Assembly (NCBI RefSeq): GCF_014649755.1
Contig: NZ_BMTQ01000019.1
Coordinates: 62,001 to 126,000 of the forward strand
Length of the DNA stretch: 64,000 nucleotides
Direction of reading: 5' to 3'
Origin: Streptomyces litmocidini
Lineage (GTDB): Bacteria; Actinomycetota; Actinomycetes; Streptomycetales; Streptomycetaceae
The notes below the pieces were generated by a model. It saw only the letters and a list, made by a program, of their open reading frames with translations, was not told the origin of the DNA and made no database searches. Both the position numbers and the translations under genes were made by a program. Shown in pieces: positions 15,867-23,310 of this stretch. How positions within the stretch are numbered: position 1 is the first letter of the stretch; every line of letters starts with the position of its first letter.

Positions 15867-17297
15867 TCAGCGCCCGCTCGGCGCCGTGCCCGCGCCCGCG
15901 GTCTTCGCCGCGGTCCGGACCGCGCCCGCGACCGCGCCCGCGACCTTGTCGTTGAAGACCGACGGGATGATGTAGTTCGGGTTCAGCTCGTCCTCGGTGA
16001 CGACGTCGGCGAGGGCGGAGGCCGCCGCCAGCATCATCTCCGTGTTGACCGTGCGGGACTGGGCGTCGAGCAGACCGCGGAAGACGCCCGGGAAGACCAG
16101 CACGTTGTTGATCTGGTTCGGGAAGTCCGAGCGGCCGGTGGCGACGACGGCGGCCGTCTGCCGGGCGGCGGCCGGGTCGACCTCCGGGTCGGGGTTCGCG
16201 AGCGCGAACACGATGGCGCCCTCCGCCATGGCGGCCACGTCCTCCGCGCCCAGCAGGTTCGGGGCCGAGACGCCGATGAAGACGTCCGCGCCGACGACGG
16301 CCTGCCTGAGGGTGCCGGTGACGCCCTCGGGGTTGGTGTTGTCGGCGATCCAGCGCAGCGGCGAGTCGGCCGGGGCGTCCACGAGGTCCTCGCGGCCCGC
16401 GTGCACGACGCCGTGGATGTCGGCGACGACGGCGTGCTTCACGCCCGCCGCGATCAGCAGCTTGAGGATGGCGGTGCCGGCGGCGCCGGCGCCGGACATG
16501 ACGACCCGGACGTCGCCGATGCCCTTGCCGACCACGCGCAGCGCGTTGGTGAGGGCGGCGAGGACGACGATCGCGGTGCCGTGCTGGTCGTCGTGGAAGA
16601 CGGGGATGTCGAGGGCCTCGCGCAGCCGGGCCTCGATCTCGAAGCAGCGGGGCGCGGAGATGTCCTCCAGGTTGATGCCCGCGAAGCCGGGGGCGATCGC
16701 CTTGACGATCGCGACGATCTCGTCGGTGTCCTGGGTGTCGAGGCAGATCGGCCAGGCGTCGATGCCGGCGAAGCGCTTGAAGAGGGCCGCCTTGCCCTCC
16801 ATGACGGGCAGCGAGGCCATGGGGCCGATGTTGCCGAGGCCGAGGACGGCGGAGCCGTCGGTGACGACCGCGACGGAGTTGCGCTTGATGGTGAGGCGGC
16901 GCGCGTCCTCGGGGTTCTCGGCGATCGCCATGCACACGCGGGCGACGCCCGGAGTGTAGATCATCGAGAGGTCGTCGCGGTTGCGGATGGGGTGCTTCGA
17001 CGCCATCTCGATCTTGCCGCCGAGGTGCATGAGGAACGTGCGGTCCGAGACCTTGCCCAGGACGACGCCCTCGATGCCGCGCAGCTGCTCGACGATCTCG
17101 TCGGCGTGCGCGGTGGAGGTGGCGGCGATGGTGACGTCGATGCGGAGCTTCTCGTGGCCGGAGGCGGTCACGTCGAGGCCGGTGACGGATCCGCCGTGGG
17201 ACTCCACCGCCGTGGTGAGCTGGGAGACCGCGGTTCCGCTGGCGGGAACCTCCAGCCGGACCGTCATCGAGTACGAGACGCTGGGCGCCGTTGCCAT
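15867..17297 (-). CDS. NAD(P)-dependent malic enzyme with N-terminal ACT domain
   Basis: This is a 476-residue enzyme that decarboxylates malate to pyruvate, linking the TCA cycle to pyruvate. Residues ~10-85 form an ACT-like regulatory domain (MTVRLEVPASGTAVSQL...). The catalytic domain follows, with SMIYTPGVARVC near 125, KRNSVAVVTDGSAVLGLGN near 155-173, metal-binding FHDDQHGTAIV near 243-253, and the nucleotide loop MSGAGAAGTA near 275. The protein is the short bacterial type. The ATG at 17297 follows AGAGGAACTCGGCC. Upstream lie an inverted repeat (17383-17401) and a terminated structured RNA, so expression may be controlled by repressor and by leader RNA. Confidence 0.92.
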   Translation of the reverse strand: MATAPSVSYSMTVRLEVPASGTAVSQLTTAVESHGGSVTGLDVTASGHEKLRIDVTIAATSTAHADEIVEQLRGIEGVVLGKVSDRTFLMHLGGKIEMASKHPIRNRDDLSMIYTPGVARVCMAIAENPEDARRLTIKRNSVAVVTDGSAVLGLGNIGPMASLPVMEGKAALFKRFAGIDAWPICLDTQDTDEIVAIVKAIAPGFAGINLEDISAPRCFEIEARLREALDIPVFHDDQHGTAIVVLAALTNALRVVGKGIGDVRVVMSGAGAAGTAILKLLIAAGVKHAVVADIHGVVHAGREDLVDAPADSPLRWIADNTNPEGVTGTLRQAVVGADVFIGVSAPNLLGAEDVAAMAEGAIVFALANPDPEVDPAAARQTAAVVATGRSDFPNQINNVLVFPGVFRGLLDAQSRTVNTEMMLAAASALADVVTEDELNPNYIIPSVFNDKVAGAVAGAVRTAAKTAGAGTAPSGR

Positions 17298-17382
17298 GGC
17301 CGAGTTCCTCTGCTTTCCCTGAGCTTCGTTGCTACGCCGCCCTGGGCTGGTTGCCCTGGCGGCGCCCTCCGATGGTCGCACC

Positions 17383-17401
17383 TACCTGCCGGTAGCAGGT
17401 A
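17383..17401 (-). promoter_or_regulatory. Inverted repeat upstream of malic enzyme
   Basis: TACCTGC-CGGTA-GCAGGTA is a perfect 7-bp inverted repeat centred about 95 bases before the ATG. Close by, at about 17420, is a second short palindrome, GGAAAGTAGTTTCC. Both lie between the RNA terminator and the coding start, where the gene's own promoter should be. They are operator candidates for an unknown regulator. Confidence 0.4.
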
Positions 17402-17463
17402 ATACGGTCATTTTGTTTTCGGAAAGTAGTTTCCACCATACGAGAAGTCGCGGGGAAACAGAA

Positions 17464-17496
17464 GAGGCCCCCGTCACCGGAGGTGACAGGGGCCTC
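17464..17496 (-). terminator. Intrinsic terminator ending the structured RNA
   Basis: A 15-bp stem with one C-A mismatch and a 3-base loop. On the minus strand it is followed by TTCTGTTT, the most T-rich tail of any hairpin in this window. It lies 167 bases before the malic enzyme ATG, so it either ends a free small RNA or works as an attenuator. Confidence 0.75.
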
Positions 17497-17610
17497 ATCT
17501 TTGTACATATGTCTAAGTGGCACCGACCCGCCATGCTCGCCTCGCGGCAAGTGGTCCCTCTGAGGGACGAAGGTTGGGCCCGGGGGCTTGGATCGAGCCG
17601 GTGCCACGAC
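17464..17610 (-). ncRNA. Structured RNA candidate upstream of malic enzyme
   Basis: On the minus strand a 9-bp closing stem (GTGGCACCG at 17607-17599 with CGGTGCCAC at 17525-17517) is extended by GCTCG/CGAGC (17598-17594 with 17539-17535), leaving a 9-base bulge ATGGCGGGT on one side only. Inside are a GTCCCT-CAG-AGGGAC hairpin and a GCC-GCGA-GGC tetraloop hairpin. An AT-rich linker then leads to the terminator at 17464-17496. A multi-helix domain, a linker and an intrinsic terminator are the build of a terminating riboswitch or a stable small RNA. I could not match it to a known class. A sigma-R-like promoter ends seven bases before the first stem. Confidence 0.55.
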
Positions 17611-17616
17611 AAGGCT

Positions 17617-17642
17617 AACAAACCACCCTGCTCGGTGATTCC
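17617..17642 (-). promoter_or_regulatory. Sigma-R-like promoter for the structured RNA
   Basis: On the minus strand, GGAAT (17642-17638), 18 bases, then GTT (17619-17617). The published sigma-R consensus in Streptomyces is GGAAT with 18-19 bases then GTT. The predicted start would fall close to the first base of the structured RNA. Sigma-R responds to thiol-oxidative stress and some antibiotics. Confidence 0.45.
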
Positions 17643-17710
17643 AGCGCCGCAGGTTGACCTGAAATCAGCCCCGCCCGGCGGAACGGACCGACCCCCGCGC
17701 CCCTGCCCGC

Positions 17711-19990
17711 TCAGTCCCGCAGCAGGTCCGGGACCCCGGCCCCGTCCGGCACGTCCCGGTCGCCCGAGAGCACCGTCAGCGCCTGCGTGGACCGGGTCAG
17801 CGCCACGTAGAGCACCCGCAGGCCGGCCGGGGACTCGTCCGCGATCTCCGCGGGAGAGACGACCACCGTCGCGTCGTACTCCAGGCCCTTCGCCTCCAGG
17901 GAACCGAGCGCCACCACCCGCTCCCCGAGCCCCGCGAGCCAGCCCGCGGCCTCCGCGCGCCGGTTCATGGCGACGACGACACCCACCGTCCCGTCCACCT
18001 CACCGAGCAGCCGCTCGGCCTCCAAACGCACGGTTTCGGCCAGATCCGCCCCCTTGCCGAGGGCGACGAAGCGGGGCTCGACCCCCGTCGAGCGGACCGC
18101 CCGCGGCGACTCCTTGCCCGGCATGGCGAGCGCGAGGACCTTGGCGGCCAGCTCGGCGATCTCCGCCGGGTTCCGGTAGTTCACGGTGAGCTCGAAACGG
18201 CGGCGCGGCCGCGAGCCGAGCGCCTCGTCCCGGGCCTCCGCGGCCTCGTCCGGATCCGACCAGGAGGACTGCGCCGGGTCGCCGACGACCGTCCAGGTCG
18301 CGTGCCGGCCCCGCCGCCCCACCATCCGCCACTGCATGGGCGTCAGGTCCTGGGCCTCGTCGACGATCACGTGCGCGTACTCGGTGCGCTCCGCCGCGAG
18401 CCGCTCGGCCCGCTCCCGCTGGGTCTCCTCCCTTACGGGCATCAGCTCCTCGAGACCCGTGAGCTGGTCCAGCGGGTCGTACTCCCGCTTCTTGCGGGGC
18501 CTGGCCGGGGCGCCGAGCAGCGTGTTCAGCTCGTCGAGGAGGGCGACGTCGTGGACGGACAGCTCCCGGCGGCGCAGCGAGCGCGCGACCCGCCGCACCT
18601 CGCCCTGGTTGAGGATCCGGCGGGCCCAGCGGCCCAGCCGCCGCTCGTCGGCCATCGCGTCGAGGACCTGCCGGGGCGTGAGCTCGGGCCACCAGCCGTC
18701 GAGGAAGGACAGGAACGAGTCCTCCGTGGACACGTCCTCGTCGAACGACGAGCGCAGCTCGGCGGCGAGCTCGGGGTCGCTGTGCCGGCCGACGGCGCCC
18801 GACTTGGCGTACAGCGCGTCGAGGAGCAGCCGGCGGGCACGCGGCCGCAGCAGGTTCACGGGGGCGGTGCCGCCGAGGACGTTGTGCCGGATGCGGCGCA
18901 GCTCGTCGGCCTCCAGCTCGAGGCGCCGGCCGAAGGCGACGACGCGCAGCAGCTGCGGGGCGCCGGGGCCCTCCAGGGCTCCCCGGGCGGCCTTCCGCAG
19001 CACGTGCACCATGCGGGAGGAACCCTTGACGCGGGCGACGGCCGGATCGTCGTACGCGGTGGCCTCGGCCCCGTCGACGAGCGAACCGACGGCCCGGATC
19101 GCCACCTGCCCCTCCTCGCCGAGCGACGGAAGCACGCCCTCGGTGTACGAGACGAGGAGCGGGGTCGGGGAGACGATCAGGATGCCGCCCGCGTACCGCC
19201 GCCGGTCCTGGTAGAGCAGGTAGGCGGCACGGTGCAGCGCGACCGCCGTCTTCCCGGTGCCCGGCCCGCCCTCGACGTACGTCACGGAGGCGGCGGGCGC
19301 CCGGATGACCAGGTCCTGCTCGGCCTGGATGCTGGAGACGATGTCCCGCATGGTGTGGCTGCGGGCCTGGCCGAGGGCTGCCATCAGGGCCCCGTCGCCG
19401 ATCACGGGCAGCTCGCGCCCGTCGAGGGTGGCCCGCAGCTCGGGGCGCATCAGGTCGTCCTCGACGCCGAGGACCCGGCGGCCCTTGGACCGGATCACCC
19501 TGCGGCGCACGACCCGGCCGGGGTCGACGGGGGTGGACCGGTAGAAGGGCGCGGCGGCGGGCGCGCGCCAGTCGATGACGAGCGGCGCGTAGTCGGAGTC
19601 GAGGACCCCGATCCGCCCGATGTGGAGGGTCTCGCCGATGTCGGCGGTGTTGTCGGCGCGCACGGCGTCCTCGGCGGGCTCGACGGAGGTGTACGCGCCG
19701 TCGGGGCCCTTCTTCCCGTCCTTCCCGTACAGCAGGTCGATCCGGCCGAAGAGGAAGTCCTCGAACTCGTTGTTGAGCCGGTTGAGGTGGATGCCGGCCC
19801 GGAAGACCTGGGCGTCGCGCTCGGCGAGCGCGCCGGGCGTGCCGACCTGGCCCCGCTGGGCGGCGTCGTTCATCAGGAACTCCGCTTCGTGGATCTTCTC
19901 CTCCAGACGGCGGTAGACCTGATCCAGATGTTCCTGCTCGACACCGATCTCACGGTCTCTGACCGTGTCCACGGCTTCCTGCGCGGCCAC
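17711..19990 (-). CDS. HelD-type RNA polymerase-recycling ATPase (UvrD-like superfamily 1)
   Basis: This is a 759-residue protein starting with GTG at 19990 after AAGGGGG. An N-terminal antiparallel coiled coil (residues ~1-80) is followed by the split SF1 ATPase core: Walker A GGPGTGKTAV at 241-250, DEAQ at 544-547, VVGDPAQSSW near 568-577, and YVALTRSTQAL close to the C-terminus. The coiled-coil arm with no UvrD 2B-like unwinding signature fits HelD/HelR proteins, which lever stalled RNA polymerase off DNA. A HelR in Streptomyces displaces rifamycins from polymerase, so this protein may add some intrinsic rifamycin tolerance, but I found no clear rifamycin-associated element upstream. Its 3' neighbour is the structured RNA. 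Confidence 0.88.
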   Translation of the reverse strand: MAAQEAVDTVRDREIGVEQEHLDQVYRRLEEKIHEAEFLMNDAAQRGQVGTPGALAERDAQVFRAGIHLNRLNNEFEDFLFGRIDLLYGKDGKKGPDGAYTSVEPAEDAVRADNTADIGETLHIGRIGVLDSDYAPLVIDWRAPAAAPFYRSTPVDPGRVVRRRVIRSKGRRVLGVEDDLMRPELRATLDGRELPVIGDGALMAALGQARSHTMRDIVSSIQAEQDLVIRAPAASVTYVEGGPGTGKTAVALHRAAYLLYQDRRRYAGGILIVSPTPLLVSYTEGVLPSLGEEGQVAIRAVGSLVDGAEATAYDDPAVARVKGSSRMVHVLRKAARGALEGPGAPQLLRVVAFGRRLELEADELRRIRHNVLGGTAPVNLLRPRARRLLLDALYAKSGAVGRHSDPELAAELRSSFDEDVSTEDSFLSFLDGWWPELTPRQVLDAMADERRLGRWARRILNQGEVRRVARSLRRRELSVHDVALLDELNTLLGAPARPRKKREYDPLDQLTGLEELMPVREETQRERAERLAAERTEYAHVIVDEAQDLTPMQWRMVGRRGRHATWTVVGDPAQSSWSDPDEAAEARDEALGSRPRRRFELTVNYRNPAEIAELAAKVLALAMPGKESPRAVRSTGVEPRFVALGKGADLAETVRLEAERLLGEVDGTVGVVVAMNRRAEAAGWLAGLGERVVALGSLEAKGLEYDATVVVSPAEIADESPAGLRVLYVALTRSTQALTVLSGDRDVPDGAGVPDLLRD

Positions 19991-20169
19991 CTAAGGCCCC
20001 CTTCTCACGTGCACTGGGCAGCCGTCGAGCGTACGCCACGGGGGGCCACCGTGTCAGGCGCGGGCCCGCTTCCCCCCGACACCCCCACCCGACCCCGCCC
20101 ATGCCCGGCGGGGCGGCGCCCCTTCCACCACCCACCCGTGTGAACCCGCCGCCCGGGTGAACGGCGCCC

Positions 20170-20273
20170 CCGCCCACCCGCCGTGTGGGCCCGCACCCGG
20201 CGGGCGGAGCCGCTTCCGCCACCCGCCGTGTGGGCCCGCACCCGGGTGGGCGGAGCCGCTTCCGCCACCCGCC
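20170..20273. repeat. Tandem repeat, 45-46 bp unit, about 2.3 copies
   Basis: The marker GTGTGGGCCCGCACCC recurs at 20183 and 20228, and a partial copy GTGTGGGC starts at 20274. Units differ by a 1-base indel in the middle. Each unit contains palindromic GGGCCC and GGCGGAGCCGC cores. The third copy runs into the interspersed palindrome. Confidence 0.8.
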
Positions 20274-20315
20274 GTGTGGGCAATCGTCCCGCAGGGGCGG
20301 GACGGGTGGGCACAC
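20274..20315. repeat. Interspersed palindromic repeat, copy 1
   Basis: A 42-base imperfect inverted repeat whose arms meet at CGTCCCGC-AGGG-GCGGGACG. A diverged copy of the same length and centre is at 54743-54784. Elements of this type are scattered through Streptomyces intergenic DNA. Confidence 0.7.
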
Positions 20316-20449
20316 GGGACGGCGCCCTGAGTGGCGCCTCCGCGTTCCGGGCCCGGACCCGCACCACGTCGTGCGGCGCACGTTCCGGTGCGGGTCAAGG
20401 CGCAGCAGCCTCGGGCGCCGACAAGGGGCGCCGTTCCGTTGTGCCCACC

Positions 20450-20491
20450 CTCCCCCGAGCTCTCGGCTCCGCTCGAGCAGGGGGGACCCCC
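20450..20491. repeat. Interspersed GC-rich hairpin repeat (GAGCTCTCGGCTCCGCTCGAGC core)
   Basis: CTCCCCCGAGC and GCTCGAGCAGGGGGGA flank a short core, giving a C5/G5-ended hairpin. I recognise this as a repeat common between genes in many Streptomyces genomes. It is the only copy seen in this window. Confidence 0.6.
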
Positions 20492-20577
20492 TTCGCCCCG
20501 GCGGAACGACCGCCCACAACGGGGGCTCGAGGGCGCCGGTCCGGCAGGGCGCGCGTCCGCGGCCGGGGACGGCGCGG

Positions 20578-21714
20578 TCAGCCGTCGTACTTCTCCTCCG
20601 GTGGGGCGTCCAGAGCCAACCGGTACCCCCGCTTCACCACCGTCTGGATCAGCTTCGGCGTGCCGAGCGCGGAGCGGAGGCGCGCCATCGCCGTCTCCAC
20701 GGCGTGCTCGTCCCGCCCCGCCCCCGGCAGCGCCCGGAGGAGGTCGGCGCGGGAGACGACCCAGCCGGGGCGGCGGGTGAGGAGCCCGAGGAGGGCCATC
20801 CCGGCGGGTGGGACGGGCCGGAGGCCGCCGTCGACGAGGACGGCGTGCCCGCGGATCTCGACGCGGTGCCCGGCGACCGGCAGGACCCGGGAGCGGGCGG
20901 GCAGCTCCCTGCAGAGGAGCTGGACGAGCGGACCGAGCCGGAAGCGTTCGGGCTGGTGGGTGTCGATGCCCTCGGCCTGGAGCGGCAGCGCCGTGACGGG
21001 CCCCACGCACACCGCGAGCACGTCGTGCCGGAGGGCCGCGACGAGTTCGTCCCGTACGCCCCGCTCCGCCGCCCGGGAGAAGAGGGAGGCGGCGGCCGGC
21101 GCGCTGGTGAAGGTCACGGCGTCGAGGCCGCGGGCGAGGGTCGCGTCGAGGAGCCGGTCGAGGGGGCCGAGGTCCTCGGGGGGCATCCAGCGGTAGACGG
21201 GGACGCCGACGACCTCCGCCCCACCGGCCGTCAGGGCCTCCACGAAGCCCGGCAGGGGCTCGCCGTGGAGTTGGAGCGCGATCCGCCGTCCGGCCACGCC
21301 TTCGTCGAGGAGCCGGTCGAGGACCTCGGCCATGGATTCGGAGGAGGGCGACCAGGTCTCGGTGAGGCCGGCGGCCCGTACGGCTCCTTTGACCTTGGGT
21401 CCGCGGGCGAGGAGTTCGACGTTCCGGAGGACGGCGAGGAGTTCGTCCCCGTGTCCCCAGCCCTCGGCGGCCTCGACCCAGCCCCGGAAGCCGATCGCCG
21501 TGGTGGCGACGACGACGTCCGGGGCGTGGTCGATGAGCTCCTTGGTGGCGGCGAGGAGTTCGGTGTCGTCGGCGAGGGGCACGATCCGCAGCGCGGGGCC
21601 GTGGACGACGGCCGCACCGCGCCGGCGCAGCAGCGCGATGAGCTCGTCGGCGCGTCGTGCCGCGGTGACGCCGATCGTGAAGCCGGCGAGGGGGCCGTGT
21701 TCTTGCTCGTCCAT
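20578..21714 (-). CDS. nnaR: HemD-like/winged-helix regulator of nitrate and nitrite assimilation
   Basis: This is a 378-residue fusion of a uroporphyrinogen-III synthase (HemD) fold (residues ~10-265) with an OmpR-type winged helix (~285-370, ending in QTVVKRGYRLAL). The same architecture is NnaR of S. coelicolor and its mycobacterial counterpart, a GlnR-controlled activator of nitrate/nitrite assimilation rather than a haem enzyme. The adjacent narK and the GlnR-type box upstream support that. I choose ATG 21714 because starting at 21792 would place the GlnR box inside the coding region. Whether the HemD fold still binds a tetrapyrrole is open. Confidence 0.88.
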   Translation of the reverse strand: MDEQEHGPLAGFTIGVTAARRADELIALLRRRGAAVVHGPALRIVPLADDTELLAATKELIDHAPDVVVATTAIGFRGWVEAAEGWGHGDELLAVLRNVELLARGPKVKGAVRAAGLTETWSPSSESMAEVLDRLLDEGVAGRRIALQLHGEPLPGFVEALTAGGAEVVGVPVYRWMPPEDLGPLDRLLDATLARGLDAVTFTSAPAAASLFSRAAERGVRDELVAALRHDVLAVCVGPVTALPLQAEGIDTHQPERFRLGPLVQLLCRELPARSRVLPVAGHRVEIRGHAVLVDGGLRPVPPAGMALLGLLTRRPGWVVSRADLLRALPGAGRDEHAVETAMARLRSALGTPKLIQTVVKRGYRLALDAPPEEKYDG

Positions 21715-21760
21715 GGGGTCTGAGCCTGACGGGGATGCGTGTCGGTCTGGGTTCGCCCGT

Positions 21761-21776
21761 ATTTCCTGGTCGTTAC
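21761..21776 (-). promoter_or_regulatory. GlnR-type box upstream of nnaR
   Basis: On the minus strand: GTAAC, six bases (GACCAG), then GAAAT. This matches the GlnR half-site pair gTnAC-n6-GaAAc with one mismatch. It ends 47 bases before the nnaR ATG. It predicts induction of nnaR under nitrogen limitation. Confidence 0.6.
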
Positions 21777-21798
21777 GGTACGCGCCGGGCATCGGGGG

Positions 21799-23154
21799 TC
21801 ACACCCGCGCGTAGCCGGACCGGGGCTCGGGTTCCGTGACGGCCTCGGCGGTGTCGGGGGCGGTGCCGGGGGCCCGAAGGTATACCGCCCAGGTGACGGC
21901 CATGCAGGCCGCGTAGAAGGCGAGGAAGGCGACGAAGGCGGCGGTGCCGGTGCCGGCGGTCTGGAAGGACTGGCGGAAGGCGAGGTTGATGCCGAGGCCC
22001 CCGATCCCGCCGACGGCGCCGATGAGGCCCATGGAGGCGCCGGAGAGCCGTCGTCCGTAGGCCTCGGCGGCTTCGCCCGTGAGGCCCTTGCGGTGGCCCT
22101 GGGCGAGGAAGATCGCCGGGATCATCTTGAACGTGGAGCCGTTGCCGAGGCCGCTGAGGACGAAGAGGCCGATGAAGCCGACGAGGAAGACGGTGAGGGA
22201 CTCGGTGACGGAGGCGTAGATCACGACGCCGGTCGCGACGGCCATCGCGGCGAAGGTGCCCAGGGTGATGCGGGCGCCGCCGTGCCGGTCGGCGAGGGAG
22301 CCGCCGACGGGCCGGATGAGGGAGCCGAGGAGCGGGCCGATGAAGGTGAGCGAGGCGGCCTGGAGCGGGGTGCGGCCGAACTGGGTCTGGAGGACGAGGC
22401 CGAAGGCGAAGCTGTAGCCGATGAAGGAGCCGAAGGTGCCGACGTAGAGGAAGGCCATGATCCAGGTGTGGCGGGCCGTGGCGGCTTCCCTGAACGCTCC
22501 GGTGTCGTTCTTCACGGGGGCGAGGTTGTCCATGAAGAGCGCGGAGCAGACGGCGGCGACGACGATCAGGGGCAGGTAGACGCCGAGCACGATCCTCGGG
22601 TGCATCGCTCCGGCGGTGCCGATGACGAGGAGGCCGACGAGCTGGACGACGGGGACGCCGATGTTGCCGCCGCCCGCGTTGAGGCCGAGGGCCCAGCCTT
22701 TCTTCCGCAGCGGGAAGAAGGCGTTGATGTTGGTCATCGAGGAGGCGAAGTTGCCGCCGCCGACGCCGGTGAGCGCGGCGACGAGGACGAAGGTGGTGTA
22801 CGGGGTGCCGGGGTGCATCACCGCGAAGGCGAGGCCGGTGGGCAGCAGGAGCAGCAGGGCGCTGAAGATCGTCCAGTTGCGGCCGCCGAAGCGGGCGACG
22901 ACGAAGGTGTACGGGATGCGGATCAGCGCGCCGACGAAGGTGGCGGTGCCGATGAGGAAGAACTTGCCTGCCGGGTCGACCCCGTACTGGGGGCCCATGA
23001 AGAGGACCATGACCGACCAGAGGCTCCAGATCGAGAAGCCGATGTGCTCGGAGAGGACGGAGAAGAGCAGGTTCCTCCGGGCGATCCGTTCGCCCTTCTC
23101 GCGCCAGAAGGTCTCGTCCTCCGGTTCCCAGCGTTCGATCCAGCGGCCACCCAT
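21799..23154 (-). CDS. narK: NarK/NasA-type nitrate/nitrite MFS transporter
   Basis: This is a 451-residue membrane protein with about twelve helices. The nitrate-porter signature is clear in GGGNFASSMTNINAFFP (near residues 135-151) followed by GLNAGGGNIGV, the second Gly-rich nitrate signature region; the conserved Arg residues on the substrate path lie in RIPYTF (helix 2) and the later RPVGG. It imports nitrate, or exchanges nitrate for nitrite, across the cytoplasmic membrane. The ATG at 23154 follows GGAGGTGCGAG. It sits upstream of nnaR on the same strand; the gap with the GlnR box suggests nnaR also has its own promoter. Confidence 0.93.
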   Translation of the reverse strand: MGGRWIERWEPEDETFWREKGERIARRNLLFSVLSEHIGFSIWSLWSVMVLFMGPQYGVDPAGKFFLIGTATFVGALIRIPYTFVVARFGGRNWTIFSALLLLLPTGLAFAVMHPGTPYTTFVLVAALTGVGGGNFASSMTNINAFFPLRKKGWALGLNAGGGNIGVPVVQLVGLLVIGTAGAMHPRIVLGVYLPLIVVAAVCSALFMDNLAPVKNDTGAFREAATARHTWIMAFLYVGTFGSFIGYSFAFGLVLQTQFGRTPLQAASLTFIGPLLGSLIRPVGGSLADRHGGARITLGTFAAMAVATGVVIYASVTESLTVFLVGFIGLFVLSGLGNGSTFKMIPAIFLAQGHRKGLTGEAAEAYGRRLSGASMGLIGAVGGIGGLGINLAFRQSFQTAGTGTAAFVAFLAFYAACMAVTWAVYLRAPGTAPDTAEAVTEPEPRSGYARV

Positions 23155-23310
23155 CTCGCACCTCCACGGAGTCGGATCCCTGATGCGACCGACGCTAGGG
23201 AGGGCGCGTTTCAGGCCGGTGCCATGAGGTGACGGTGGCGGAACCTTGCTCTCACCCGGCGTGCGGCCGCCGTGTGAGCGCCCCCGCCGAGCCCTGCTCC
23301 GCGCCCTGTC

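Larger units (their letters stand above)
19991..20577. other. Repeat-rich intergenic region between the HelD-like gene and nnaR
   Basis: This 587-base spacer holds no convincing gene. It contains a ~45-bp tandem repeat, two hairpin-forming interspersed repeats (20274-20315 and 20450-20491) and a GACCCGCACC...GGTGCGGGTC inverted repeat near 20352-20395. The first ~50 bases before 19990 hold the ribosome site and probably the promoter of the HelD-like gene. Confidence 0.6.

Noticed and set aside
17382..17621. Short minus-strand frame overlapping the structured RNA
   Set aside because: It has no ribosome site and its codon pattern is not like neighbouring genes; the base pairing explains the sequence better.
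23229..23244. GTGAC-N6-GGAAC, possible GlnR box before narK
   Set aside because: Only partial match to the consensus and no second half-site pair; could be chance in GC-rich DNA.
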